DNA of 28,428 bases from contig JAUZPI010000055.1 in NCBI GenBank assembly GCA_030706015.1, positions 1-28,428 on the forward strand, read 5' to 3'. The notes under the pieces were generated by a model that was not told the origin of the DNA, did not search any database, and worked only from the letters and a program-made list of their open reading frames with translations. Origin of the DNA: Bacillota bacterium. GTDB taxonomy: Bacteria > Bacillota > Clostridia > Clostridiales > Clostridiaceae. The translations under genes and the position numbers were made by a program. Shown here piece after piece: positions 17,074 to 23,953 of this stretch. How positions within the stretch are numbered: the stretch's first letter is position 1; every line of letters begins with the position of its first letter.

Positions 17074-17109
17074 AAAAATAAAAAGCACGGTTCAGTGCTT
17101 TTTATTTTT
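17074..17109 (+). terminator. Terminator after rpoD
   Basis: AAAAGCAC (17081-17088) and GTGCTTTT (17095-17102) pair around GGTTCA. Symmetric A and T runs extend the arms to 15 bases. Confidence 0.92.
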
Positions 17110-17202
17110 TAAAATTAAGTTATTTTTGGGTTAAATGATAATTATAATTTCTACAAAATTTCTTTTAATATTTAATGTATTTAAAATTTAATACCACCTC
17201 AT

Positions 17203-17230
17203 TTGAATTTAAAATTCATTATGTTATAAT
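17203..17230 (+). promoter_or_regulatory. Sigma-A promoter for the PH-domain membrane protein
   Basis: TTGAAT (17203-17208), a 16-base spacer and TATAAT (17225-17230). The spacer region includes a GAATTT-A-AAATTC palindrome (17205-17217), which may be only A/T-rich chance. Confidence 0.6.
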
Positions 17231-17250
17231 AAAAATAAGAAGGTGGTAAG

Positions 17251-18138
17251 ATGGAAAGGTTCAGTTCGGTTAAAGGCAATGCGTATAAATATATTTTATT
17301 AATTACAGTTTTATGTAACGCATTCTTTGTTTTCATATCTTTTTTTATTAACTCCTATATAGCAGCCATCTTTATCAGAATATTTCTAGTAGTGTTTAAT
17401 CTATATCAACTATACTATTTGCTGTTAAGTATTTTTGTGGAGTACCAGGTAAGTAATGACAGGTTAGATATTGTTGCACTAACTGGTTTTAAGGATGTAT
17501 CGTTAAATTTGAAAGATATAACCATGTACTCTAGAATCAGTGGAAATATTAATGGTGTAAGATTATCAGGTTATGGGAGAGATAGTTTTGCCCTGGGTAA
17601 TTTTGTCATTAGCAAAATAGGATTAGTACATATGTATGTAACCTCAAGTAGGGACATGTTTTATTTGAAGGAAAAGGATGAAACCTATGCTGTTTCTCCT
17701 GAAGATGCAGAAAAATTTGAAAACATTCTCATAGAAAAGGGCGTAAAAAAAGGTGAATGGGAAGGTGTAAAGATAAAATCATCACAATTGTACAAGGATA
17801 AAAGATTTATGGTTCCATTTTTTGTTGTTTCCTTTGCAATCATAGCTTTATGCCTAATACCGGTTGTTTTGTATTTGAGAAATGTTTTACCAGTAAAAAT
17901 GCCAATAAGTTTTGATACGAAATTTATGCCGGCAAAGTGGGGGACAGGAAAACAATTTGCATTTCAACAGATGATATATGGAGCATATAATGCGGGTATA
18001 TTATTCTGCATGTATTATGCAGCTTATTTTAATGCAAAATATAGCAGAAAGCTTGCTTATAAATATATATATTTATCTTTGATAATTACAGTAACATTTT
18101 TGTTTATGCAGTTTAAGATGTTAATAACATTTAGATAG
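17251..18138 (+). CDS. Membrane protein with bacterial PH domain
   Basis: This 295-residue protein has two N-terminal transmembrane helices (about 12-34 and 36-60), then a soluble region (63-165) and three C-terminal helices (about 186-208, 241-261 and 271-292). The soluble part resembles bacterial PH domains: it ends MFYLKEKDETYAVSPEDAEK, which is typical of that fold. The function is unknown. It starts at ATG 17251, four to five bases after AAGGTGG. It has its own promoter and is followed by trmK after 51 bases. Confidence 0.7.
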   Translation: MERFSSVKGNAYKYILLITVLCNAFFVFISFFINSYIAAIFIRIFLVVFNLYQLYYLLLSIFVEYQVSNDRLDIVALTGFKDVSLNLKDITMYSRISGNINGVRLSGYGRDSFALGNFVISKIGLVHMYVTSSRDMFYLKEKDETYAVSPEDAEKFENILIEKGVKKGEWEGVKIKSSQLYKDKRFMVPFFVVSFAIIALCLIPVVLYLRNVLPVKMPISFDTKFMPAKWGTGKQFAFQQMIYGAYNAGILFCMYYAAYFNAKYSRKLAYKYIYLSLIITVTFLFMQFKMLITFR

Positions 18139-18189
18139 CTGATTATTTAGAAAGGAGAAGTTCGCAGATTTATTTGTTGAACAATACCA

Positions 18190-18879
18190 ATGGAAATAAG
18201 TATTAGACTAAAAACTATAGCAGACTTAATTAATAATTGTGAAAGTATGGCAGATATAGGTACAGATCATGCATACGTTCCAATTTATTTGGTTAAAAAT
18301 AACCTATGTAAAAGGGCAATTGCTTGTGACATAAATAAGGGGCCGCTGGAAAAGGCTAGATTTAATGTTGCCATTGAAGGATTGGATAGTAAAATAGAAT
18401 GCCGCCTAGGGGGAGGGCTTCAAACCATTAAACCTGATGAAGTAGATTCAGTTGTTATAGCTGGAATGGGTGGTAATCTCATTAGAGATATTATCGAGGA
18501 AAGATTAGATGTATTTAAGAGTTTAAAATATGCAATTTTACAGCCGGTACAGAATCCAGACATTCTAAGAAAGCATATTTATGATCAAGGTTATGAAATC
18601 ATAGATGAGGAATTATCTCTTGACGAAAATAAATTTTATGAGATAATTAAAATAAGATATAGTAATGAACCGAAGCAGTTAGAAGATATATACTATGAAG
18701 TTGGTCCAAAATTGATAGAAAAAAATCATTATTTACTAAAGGACTTTATAAGCTTTAAAATAGATAACTATAGGAAGATATGCAGTTATATAAATGAAGA
18801 TACTAGTTTCGCCAAAGGAAGAAAGAAAGAGCTTGAGTGCAAAGTCTGTAAACTGGAGGAGTTGTTAAGATGTCTCTAA
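18190..18879 (+). CDS. trmK: tRNA (adenine(22)-N(1))-methyltransferase
   Basis: This 229-residue SAM-dependent methyltransferase has the TrmK N-terminus (ISIRLKTIADLI), motif I ADIGTDHAYVPIYLV, the acidic ACDINKGPLEKA, and the AGMGGNLIRDI motif. A helical C-terminal tail probably binds tRNA. TrmK methylates A22 of tRNA(Ser) and tRNA(Tyr) in Gram-positives. ATG 18190 is the only usual start after an in-frame TGA at 18178, but no ribosome binding site precedes it closely. The nearest good one, AAAGGAG (18151-18157), is 32 bases away. It overlaps the next gene by ten bases, a pairing common in Firmicutes. Confidence 0.9.
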   Translation: MEISIRLKTIADLINNCESMADIGTDHAYVPIYLVKNNLCKRAIACDINKGPLEKARFNVAIEGLDSKIECRLGGGLQTIKPDEVDSVVIAGMGGNLIRDIIEERLDVFKSLKYAILQPVQNPDILRKHIYDQGYEIIDEELSLDENKFYEIIKIRYSNEPKQLEDIYYEVGPKLIEKNHYLLKDFISFKIDNYRKICSYINEDTSFAKGRKKELECKVCKLEELLRCL

Positions 18880-19685
18880 AAGTAAGAGATATAGAAGAGA
18901 TAATGGAACAATATGCACCTTCAAAATTGAAGGAATCCTACGATAATGTAGGGCTAATGGTAGGTGATTTTGACAGTGAAATAACGTCAATTTTAGTGGC
19001 ATTAGATTGTACCTTGGAAGTAATACAAGAAGCAAAGGACAAGGGATGCAATTTAATATTCACTCATCACCCAATGTTATTTAGAAAACCAAGTTCCATT
19101 ACTACGTCAACTCTAACAGGGAAAAAGATAATTGAACTTATAAAAGGTGGTATCAATGTGTACTCAAGTCATACAAACCTTGATTCAGTAAAAGGCGGTA
19201 TAGGTGACTTAATAACTATTATTTTGGGATTTAATGAATGGTCAATTATTGAACCATCTGCAGTTTTAGGTTATGATGACAATAAAACTGGTATTGGAAG
19301 AGTCGTAGTTTTTGATGAACCCATAGCATTAGTGGATTTATGCCAAAAAGTTAAAGATGCACTAAAAGTACCATATGTGAGAAGTGTAGGTCATGACAAT
19401 CTTCAGATTAGCAAGGTAGCTATTATTAATGGAAGTGGTCAGGACTATTTTGAAGCATCAAGAAAAATGGGAGTGGATTGTATCATTACAGGTGATACAA
19501 CTTATCACTTTGCAAGTGATTTTGAAGAATATGGAATTGGAATAATTGATGCTGGACACTTTTCTACAGAATGGCCTGCTTTTAAATTGGCGGCAAAAAA
19601 ATTACAAGATGAAATTAATAAGCTAGGATACAATAATTCTGTAATTTTGTCTAATTGCAGTAATGATCCGTACACGTTTAGGTAG
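18870..19685 (+). CDS. Nif3-like dinuclear metal-centre hexameric protein (YqfO family, short form)
   Basis: This 271-residue protein has metal-binding H66-H67 in IFTHHPMLF, H101 in YSSHTNLD (with D105), and a C-terminal IDAGHFSTEWPA with further ligands. It is the short form, lacking the CutA-like insert found in Bacillus YqfO (about 370 residues). Family members form toroid hexamers and are annotated as possible GTP cyclohydrolase type 2; the real role is uncertain. ATG 18870 overlaps trmK, with GGAGGAG upstream inside trmK, so the two are translationally coupled. The stop codon is part of the following terminator stem. Confidence 0.9.
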   Translation: MSLKVRDIEEIMEQYAPSKLKESYDNVGLMVGDFDSEITSILVALDCTLEVIQEAKDKGCNLIFTHHPMLFRKPSSITTSTLTGKKIIELIKGGINVYSSHTNLDSVKGGIGDLITIILGFNEWSIIEPSAVLGYDDNKTGIGRVVVFDEPIALVDLCQKVKDALKVPYVRSVGHDNLQISKVAIINGSGQDYFEASRKMGVDCIITGDTTYHFASDFEEYGIGIIDAGHFSTEWPAFKLAAKKLQDEINKLGYNNSVILSNCSNDPYTFR

Positions 19686-19717
19686 AAGGTACTCAGCAGT
19701 ATATTTCTGCCTTTTTT
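19681..19717 (+). terminator. Terminator overlapping the stop codon of the Nif3-like gene
   Basis: GGTAGAA pairs with TTCTGCC (one G-U pair). TACT/AGTA forms an inner stem, and TTTTTTCTTT follows. The TAG at 19683-19685 lies in the left arm. Confidence 0.75.
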
Positions 19718-19740
19718 CTTTACAAAATTTTAATACAGAA

Positions 19741-19770
19741 TTGACAAAATCTTAATTTGAAAGTTATATA
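19741..19770 (+). promoter_or_regulatory. Sigma-A promoter for the zinc-ribbon gene
   Basis: TTGACA (19741-19746) is a perfect -35. TATATA (19765-19770) lies after an 18-base spacer. A TATAAT at 19767 would need a 20-base spacer. Confidence 0.6.
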
Positions 19771-19825
19771 ATATTTTAGACTATTAATACATCTTTAAAT
19801 AAAGAAGAAAATGGAGGTAGTCAGT

Positions 19826-20557
19826 ATGAGTATAATTGAAAAATTAGCTGATTTGCAACAAAACTATGATAAGGTGAATGAATGTAATAAAATTTTAAAG
19901 GATGGAGCATATATCTACCTTTTAAAGAAGCTTAAGAAGGAATTTGAGGAAAAGAAAGATATATATGAAGAGAATAAAAAAGCTTTAGAAGAATTAAAGG
20001 GTAAGTATGTAGTTATTAGTAAAGAATTACGAATAACAAAGAGTAATATTGATGAGGATGAATATAAGCTTTATAATAATGCAGGAAGTGATCTTAAATT
20101 AATAGAAAATCTGCAGAACAAAATCGCTTTAAATAAACATAGGCTAAAGGAATTAGAGGATAATGCTATAGCTATGCTTGAAACTGAGGAAAAGCTTAAA
20201 TTTGACACTGATCAGGAAAGGCTGGAACTGATAAATTTAAAAAGTAATTTTTACAGCTGTAGAGATAAAGGAAATAGAAAAATTACAAAGGCGCAGAAAG
20301 AAAAACAAGAGGCAAATCTAAAGATAAAAGAAATATGCAAGACACTTCCAAGTGATGTTCTGCAGAAGTTTGGGGATCTAATGATAACTAAAGGAACGGC
20401 AGCAGTAAAACTCCAGGGGGGAGTGTGTAAGGGATGTGGCATAAAGGTTTCTTCAGTAACTATTGATAAAGTTATGAAGGATAAAGGAATTGTTTGTTGT
20501 GATAACTGCGGAAGAATATTAATCTATAATGATATAAAGTATAAAAAAGAAGCGTAG
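19826..20557 (+). CDS. Coiled-coil protein with C-terminal C4 zinc ribbon
   Basis: The first 170 of 243 residues are charged heptad-rich helices forming a long coiled-coil hairpin (for example KKLKKEFEEKKDIYEENKKA). The end is a zinc ribbon with C201-x2-C204 (CKGCG) and C225-x2-C228 (CDNCG). This is the CT398/HP0958-like family, where the ribbon is thought to bind nucleic acid; the function in clostridia is unknown. The start is ATG 19826, seven bases after GGAGGT (19813-19818); the ATG at 19811 lies upstream of that site. It commonly sits next to the Nif3 gene and rnpB in Firmicutes. Confidence 0.85.
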   Translation: MSIIEKLADLQQNYDKVNECNKILKDGAYIYLLKKLKKEFEEKKDIYEENKKALEELKGKYVVISKELRITKSNIDEDEYKLYNNAGSDLKLIENLQNKIALNKHRLKELEDNAIAMLETEEKLKFDTDQERLELINLKSNFYSCRDKGNRKITKAQKEKQEANLKIKEICKTLPSDVLQKFGDLMITKGTAAVKLQGGVCKGCGIKVSSVTIDKVMKDKGIVCCDNCGRILIYNDIKYKKEA

Positions 20558-20620
20558 AAGTATTCACTTATCTTACCTGATATAGTTTTTGTAATTATAA
20601 CCTCCAATTAAAAATACAAT

Positions 20621-20650
20621 GGATATAAAAAACAATTGCTTTTTATATCC
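20621..20650. repeat. Perfect 11-bp inverted repeat spanning the rnpB -35 element
   Basis: GGATATAAAAA (20621-20631) and TTTTTATATCC (20640-20650) flank an 8-base loop. No T-run follows on the plus strand, so it is not a standard terminator. Confidence 0.7.
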
Positions 20651-20664
20651 TACTATGATAATAT
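20636..20664 (+). promoter_or_regulatory. Promoter of rnpB
   Basis: TTGCTT (20636-20641) and TAATAT (20659-20664) are separated by 17 bases. The predicted transcript start (about 20671) coincides with the 5' end of the RNase P RNA. Confidence 0.65.
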
Positions 20665-20672
20665 ATTATCTG

Positions 20673-21049
20673 CAAGTAAGCCAGACAATCGCTGCTGCTA
20701 ATTAATAATTAGCAGGAGAGGAAAGTCCGAGCTCCATAGGGCAGGGTGCTGGGTAACTCCCAGTGGAGGCGACTCTAAGGAAAGTGCAACAGAGATATAC
20801 CGCTAAAGGCAGCATCAGCTGTACTAGCAAGGGTGGAAAGGCGAGGTAAGAGCTCACCAGCGCAATGGCGACTTTGCGGCTATGTAAACCCCATCTGGAG
20901 CAAGATCGAATAGGGAGGTATCTCACAGGATTTCCTGATGAGAAGGGACGGCCCGTCCTGCCTCCGGGTAGTATCGCTTGAGCTTATTGGTAACAATAAG
21001 CCTAGATAGATGATTGTCAAATACAGAACTCGGCTTACAGACTTACTTG
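20673..21049 (+). ncRNA. rnpB: RNase P RNA (type A-like)
   Basis: The conserved GAGAGGAAAGTCCGAGCTCC block (from 20717) forms one side of P4, and ACAGAA (21023-21028) followed by CTCGGCTTACAG forms the other. The ends pair: CAAGTAAG (20673-20680) with CTTACTTG (21042-21049), which is helix P1. The CCAGACAATCGCTG start and the GTGCAACAGAGA segment are as in type A RNAs, which clostridia have rather than the Bacillus type B. Length is about 377 bases. It is the catalytic RNA that removes 5' leaders from tRNA precursors. Short minus-strand ORFs over this region are not genes. Confidence 0.95.
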
Positions 21050-21059
21050 TACCATTGAA

Positions 21060-21093
21060 CACTAGGTATTTTACCTAGTGTTTTTTATTTTTT
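21060..21093 (+). terminator. Terminator of rnpB
   Basis: CACTAGGTA (21060-21068) pairs perfectly with TACCTAGTG (21072-21080). TTTTTTATTTTTT follows. Confidence 0.95.
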
Positions 21094-21128
21094 GACATGA
21101 TATTTCCGAGCATTAGGGATAAATAATA

Positions 21129-21166
21129 TATTTTCGTAAAATACGTAGTAATTTGTAAAATTACTA
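21129..21166. promoter_or_regulatory. Tandem palindromes (candidate operator) over a small-gene promoter
   Basis: TATTTT-CGT-AAAATA (21129-21143) and TAGTAATTT-GTA-AAATTACTA (21146-21166) are both perfect inverted repeats with 3-base centres. The centres are 20 bp apart. The second overlaps the -35 of the promoter at 21153-21181. They look like a dimer-binding repressor site, although the region is A/T-rich. Confidence 0.45.
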
Positions 21167-21181
21167 ATATTTTGTTACAAT
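21153..21181 (+). promoter_or_regulatory. Candidate sigma-A promoter for the small frameshifted gene
   Basis: TTGTAA (21153-21158), a 17-base spacer and TACAAT (21176-21181). It lies 16 bases before a good GGAGG ribosome binding site. Confidence 0.5.
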
Positions 21182-21211
21182 AAAGTAAAAAAGCATGGAG
21201 GAAGTGATTAG

Positions 21212-21374
21212 ATGTCATTACAAGAGTAAAGACACTGATTATTCGGGAACTGTAGGTTCACCCTTGACAATTGATATTAGTAGAGCAACGAAAGGCTATA
21301 CGGTAACAATAGATATAGAAGTATCCTATAACGGAAAAATATATAATACATCTACTTCATTTACACCAAGATAA
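21212..21374 (+). pseudogene. Small secreted-like or beta-rich protein gene with an early frameshift
   Basis: ATG 21212 follows GGAGG (21197-21201) by ten bases but reads only MSLQE before TAA at 21227. Skipping one base, the next frame reads about 48 residues: KDTDYSGTVGSPLTIDISRA and onward, with VTIDIEVSYNGKIYNTST and a TFTPR-like ending, closing at TAA 21372. That segment looks like part of an Ig-like beta domain. The same frame is also open from ATG 21195 (59 residues), but that start has no ribosome binding site and would be almost leaderless. I do not recognise the family. It is either a decayed gene with one inserted base or an unusual small protein. Promoter and operator-like sites are intact. 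Confidence 0.5.
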
Positions 21375-21394
21375 ATAACAGGGTTTAAATAATT

Positions 21395-21438
21395 ATGGAC
21401 ATGCTAACACTTAAACTAAGAGGTGATGACATGTCCAT
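21395..21438 (+). repeat. Hairpin enclosing a ribosome binding site and start codon
   Basis: ATGGACATG (21395-21403) and CATGTCCAT (21430-21438) are perfect 9-base arms. Inside, CACTTA pairs with TAAG(AG)GTG around AAC, with CTAA/ATGA as the internal loop. The AGGTG binding site is in the inner stem and ATG 21431 is in the outer stem. Confidence 0.6.
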
Positions 21439-21466
21439 TAAATTTCACGGAAAACGCATATTGTAA
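21431..21466 (+). pseudogene. Truncated 11-codon ORF with good ribosome binding site
   Basis: ATG 21431 follows AGAGGTG (ending 21425) by five bases and reads MSIKFHGKRIL before TAA. Further stops occur in all frames for a short distance. It looks like the start of a gene whose body has decayed. Family not recognised. Confidence 0.35.
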
Positions 21467-21492
21467 TAGTATTTTAATAATGTGACTTTGAA

Positions 21493-21588
21493 ATGTTATT
21501 GCGAGACGATATTAACAATTTATTAAATCAAGTACAATTTATTGCGCAGAGAAAACAGATAAATAAAATTAATAAGTGGTATCCTTAG
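21493..21588 (+). pseudogene. 31-codon ORF remnant
   Basis: The frame reads MLLRDDINNLLNQVQFIAQR and ends KWYP before TAG. It has an amphipathic helical look, like the C-terminal end of a lost protein, and may be the other end of the gene started at 21431. No ribosome binding site is seen. The remainder of 21375-21657 shows only A/T-rich DNA. Confidence 0.25.
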
Positions 21589-21657
21589 TTACAGACTTTA
21601 ATGGTTATTTTGATATATAATTACTAACTATAATAAGAACAAAGGAGCAGAATTAGT

Positions 21658-22419
21658 ATGGGAAGATATGATCGTGAAAGGAATTTTTTAAAGTCCAACT
21701 TTGATAGTTTTAAAAATATTAAGACTGATAAGATGAAGGGAATACCACAGCCAGAAGGTGTAAAACCGTATGATTTAAATTCAATAATAATTCCCTTGCC
21801 AAATGTACATAAGGACGTATTAAAGAAAGAAAACATATATGAATGTATAAGCAGCAGAAGAAGTACTAGATTCTACAGTGAAGAAGAGATTAGCCTTGAA
21901 GAATTGTCTTATCTTTTGTGGGCTACTCAAGGCATAACGGGAACAAATAATGCAGGACTTACCTTAAGAACAGTTCCCTGTAGTGGAGCAACACATTCCT
22001 TTGAGACCTATTTATTTGTAATGAATGTGGCTGGGATTGAAAAGGGGATATATAGATACCTCCCAGTGGAGCATTCACTATTACTCATGTTTGAATTAAA
22101 GGATATAGATAAAAAAGTAGATGCAATTACACTGGAGCAGCCTTTTGTACCTAATTTTGCTAAGAAGGCTGCTGTTACATTTGCATGGAGTACTACACCA
22201 TATAGATCTGAATGGAAATATGATATTACAGGGCACAAAAAGATATTGATAGATATAGGACACGTTTGCCAGAATTTATATTTGTCTGGGGAATCTGTTG
22301 AGATTGGAGTTTGTGCTATAGGTATTTATGACCAAGCTGCAATAGACAATCTTTTACAATTAGATGGAGACGATGAATTTATAATATATCTTGCAGCAGC
22401 GGGTAAGAAAAGAAGCTAG
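21658..22419 (+). CDS. SagB/ThcOx-type nitroreductase-family oxidoreductase
   Basis: This 253-residue protein shows the nitroreductase FMN-binding motif SSRRSTRFYSEEEISLEELS, then LLWATQGITG, and later CQNLYLSGESVEIGVCAIG. These are features of the SagB/ThcOx subgroup, first known from thiazole/oxazole-forming peptide toxins but widespread as stand-alone enzymes. No cyclodehydratase or precursor peptide gene is nearby, so a peptide-modifying role is not supported; a general FMN-dependent reductase is more likely. It starts at ATG 21658 after AAAGGAG (21641-21647). The end shows a GCTAGAAC/GTTTTAGC hairpin without a T-run (22415-22440). Confidence 0.85.
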   Translation: MGRYDRERNFLKSNFDSFKNIKTDKMKGIPQPEGVKPYDLNSIIIPLPNVHKDVLKKENIYECISSRRSTRFYSEEEISLEELSYLLWATQGITGTNNAGLTLRTVPCSGATHSFETYLFVMNVAGIEKGIYRYLPVEHSLLLMFELKDIDKKVDAITLEQPFVPNFAKKAAVTFAWSTTPYRSEWKYDITGHKKILIDIGHVCQNLYLSGESVEIGVCAIGIYDQAAIDNLLQLDGDDEFIIYLAAAGKKRS

Positions 22420-22483
22420 AACATTGTCAAAAGTTTTAGCAGCGGCTACTTAGATCTATTAAATTTAAAATATTGTCTACCAA

Positions 22484-22509
22484 TATGATATAATTATTAA
22501 TATATCATA
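22484..22509. repeat. 9-bp inverted repeat upstream of the GltD-like gene
   Basis: TATGATATA (22484-22492) and TATATCATA (22501-22509) are perfect arms around ATTATTAA. It contains a TATAAT (22489-22494) and so may be an operator over the promoter. It ends 26 bases before the gene start. Confidence 0.5.
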
Positions 22510-22534
22510 ATAGGCGGAAAAGGTGGTTGTAAGT

Positions 22535-23782
22535 ATGAGTGTATTAAGAGAAGAAGCAAACAGATGTTTAATGTGCAAGAATCCAAGATGCAAGCAGAAT
22601 TGCCCGATAAGCACTCCTATACCAGAAGTAATACAATTATTTAAGGAAAATGAATTAGAGCGTGCAGGAGCATTATTATTTAATAATAACCCTCTATCGG
22701 TTATATGTTCGATTGTATGCCCTCATGAGGAGCAGTGTAAAGGAAACTGTGTTAGAGGAATAAAAGGGGAGCCTGTTCAGTTCTACGAAATTGAAAAATA
22801 TATATCAACGAATTTTTTAGAAAAAGTAGAATTTAAACCTGGTACTTCAAATGGAGATAGAGTTGCTATAGTTGGTTCAGGACCTGCAGGTATTACAATA
22901 GCCTTTGTCTTAGCTCAAAAAGGTTATAAGGTTACCATATTTGAAAGTAAGGATAAAATCGGTGGTGTATTAAGATATGGAATACCAGAATTTAGATTGC
23001 CAAAGGATATTCTAGATAAGATTCATGAGAAGCTTATTCAGATAGGTGTTAAAATAAGACCTAATACTTTAATTGGACCAGTACTTACCATGGATAAATT
23101 ATTCTCAGATGGATATAAAGCAATATTTCTAGGAACAGGCGTATGGAATCCAAAGACATTAGATATTAAAGGTGAAAGTTTGGGAAATGCTCATTATGCA
23201 ATAGATTATCTAAAGTCACCTAATGTATATAATCTAGGAAGAAGAGTTTGCGTAATTGGAGCTGGAAACGTGGCTATGGATGCAGCAAGAACAGCAAAGA
23301 GAAATGGTGCTCAGGATGTGTGTATTATATACAGAAAAGACTTTGAAGATATGACAGCTACAAAAGCTGAAATTGAGGAAGCAAAAGAAGACGGTGTTAG
23401 ATTTGAACTGTTTAAGGCTCCGGTTGAAATATTAGAAGAAGGATTAAAGTATGTAGAAACTAAAAAGATAACCAATGAGGATGGTAAGGTTATTACTATA
23501 GCTATAGATGGAACGGAAAAATTATATGAATGTGATTCTGTTATAATTGCGGTTAGTCAATCTCCAAGAAATAATATAGTTGCCAATAATAAAGGAATAG
23601 AGACTAATAAGCAGGGGTTACTAATAACAGATGAATATGGACACACTACACGAGAAGGAGTGTTTGCTTCAGGAGATGTGGTAACAGGAGCAAGAACTGT
23701 TGTTGAAGCTGTGAAATACGCTAAAGGTGTAGCTGAATCAATGGATGAATACTGCAGAAATTTACGAGGTGATTTAGAGTAA
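22535..23782 (+). CDS. GltD/NfnB-like NAD(P)H-dependent FAD/Fe-S oxidoreductase
   Basis: This 415-residue protein has an N-terminal cysteine cluster for two 4Fe-4S centres (C11, C14, C19, C23, then C58, C62, C68 and C72). An FAD Rossmann motif (VAIVGSGPAGITIA) and an NAD(P) Rossmann motif (VCVIGAGNVAMDAA) follow. The C-terminal EGVFASGDVVTGARTVVEAV closes the flavin fold. It resembles the glutamate synthase small subunit, but no large subunit gene is adjacent, so a stand-alone electron-transfer role is more likely. ATG 22535 follows AAGGTGG (22520-22526) by eight bases; the GTG at 22523 lies inside that site. Confidence 0.88.
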   Translation: MSVLREEANRCLMCKNPRCKQNCPISTPIPEVIQLFKENELERAGALLFNNNPLSVICSIVCPHEEQCKGNCVRGIKGEPVQFYEIEKYISTNFLEKVEFKPGTSNGDRVAIVGSGPAGITIAFVLAQKGYKVTIFESKDKIGGVLRYGIPEFRLPKDILDKIHEKLIQIGVKIRPNTLIGPVLTMDKLFSDGYKAIFLGTGVWNPKTLDIKGESLGNAHYAIDYLKSPNVYNLGRRVCVIGAGNVAMDAARTAKRNGAQDVCIIYRKDFEDMTATKAEIEEAKEDGVRFELFKAPVEILEEGLKYVETKKITNEDGKVITIAIDGTEKLYECDSVIIAVSQSPRNNIVANNKGIETNKQGLLITDEYGHTTREGVFASGDVVTGARTVVEAVKYAKGVAESMDEYCRNLRGDLE

Positions 23783-23835
23783 TCAAGTGTTAACTTGTTA
23801 GAGTTTTGGAAATTATTAAATTTACAGTTACCTCT

Positions 23836-23863
23836 TGTATACTTAGTAGCAGAAAAGTATACA
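23836..23863. repeat. 9-bp inverted repeat in the gap before the DUF2156 gene
   Basis: TGTATACTT (23836-23844) and AAGTATACA (23855-23863) are perfect arms with a 10-base loop. No T-run follows. It may be an operator or an RNA hairpin. The 171-base gap shows no other clear signal. Confidence 0.5.
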
Positions 23864-23953
23864 CTTGAATAAAACCATATTTATGTTTAAACTTATATAT
23901 AGGGGTATGTTAAATAAAAAAGTAAACTCAGATAAAAGGTGTAGAGGTAAAAT

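Noticed and set aside
20621..20650. Terminator of the zinc-ribbon gene
   Set aside because: The stem is perfect but is followed by TACTATG rather than a T-run, and it overlaps the rnpB promoter.
20702..21062. Minus-strand ORFs of 60-74 codons over rnpB
   Set aside because: They lie on the complement of a well conserved structural RNA, have no ribosome binding sites and resemble no protein.
21094..21657. Insertion sequence or prophage remnant
   Set aside because: No transposase or phage protein fragment, no target duplication and no paired terminal repeats flanking a unit; only local hairpins are seen.
22535..23782. Annotation as true glutamate synthase small subunit
   Set aside because: No large subunit gene is adjacent; many clostridial stand-alone oxidoreductases share the fold.
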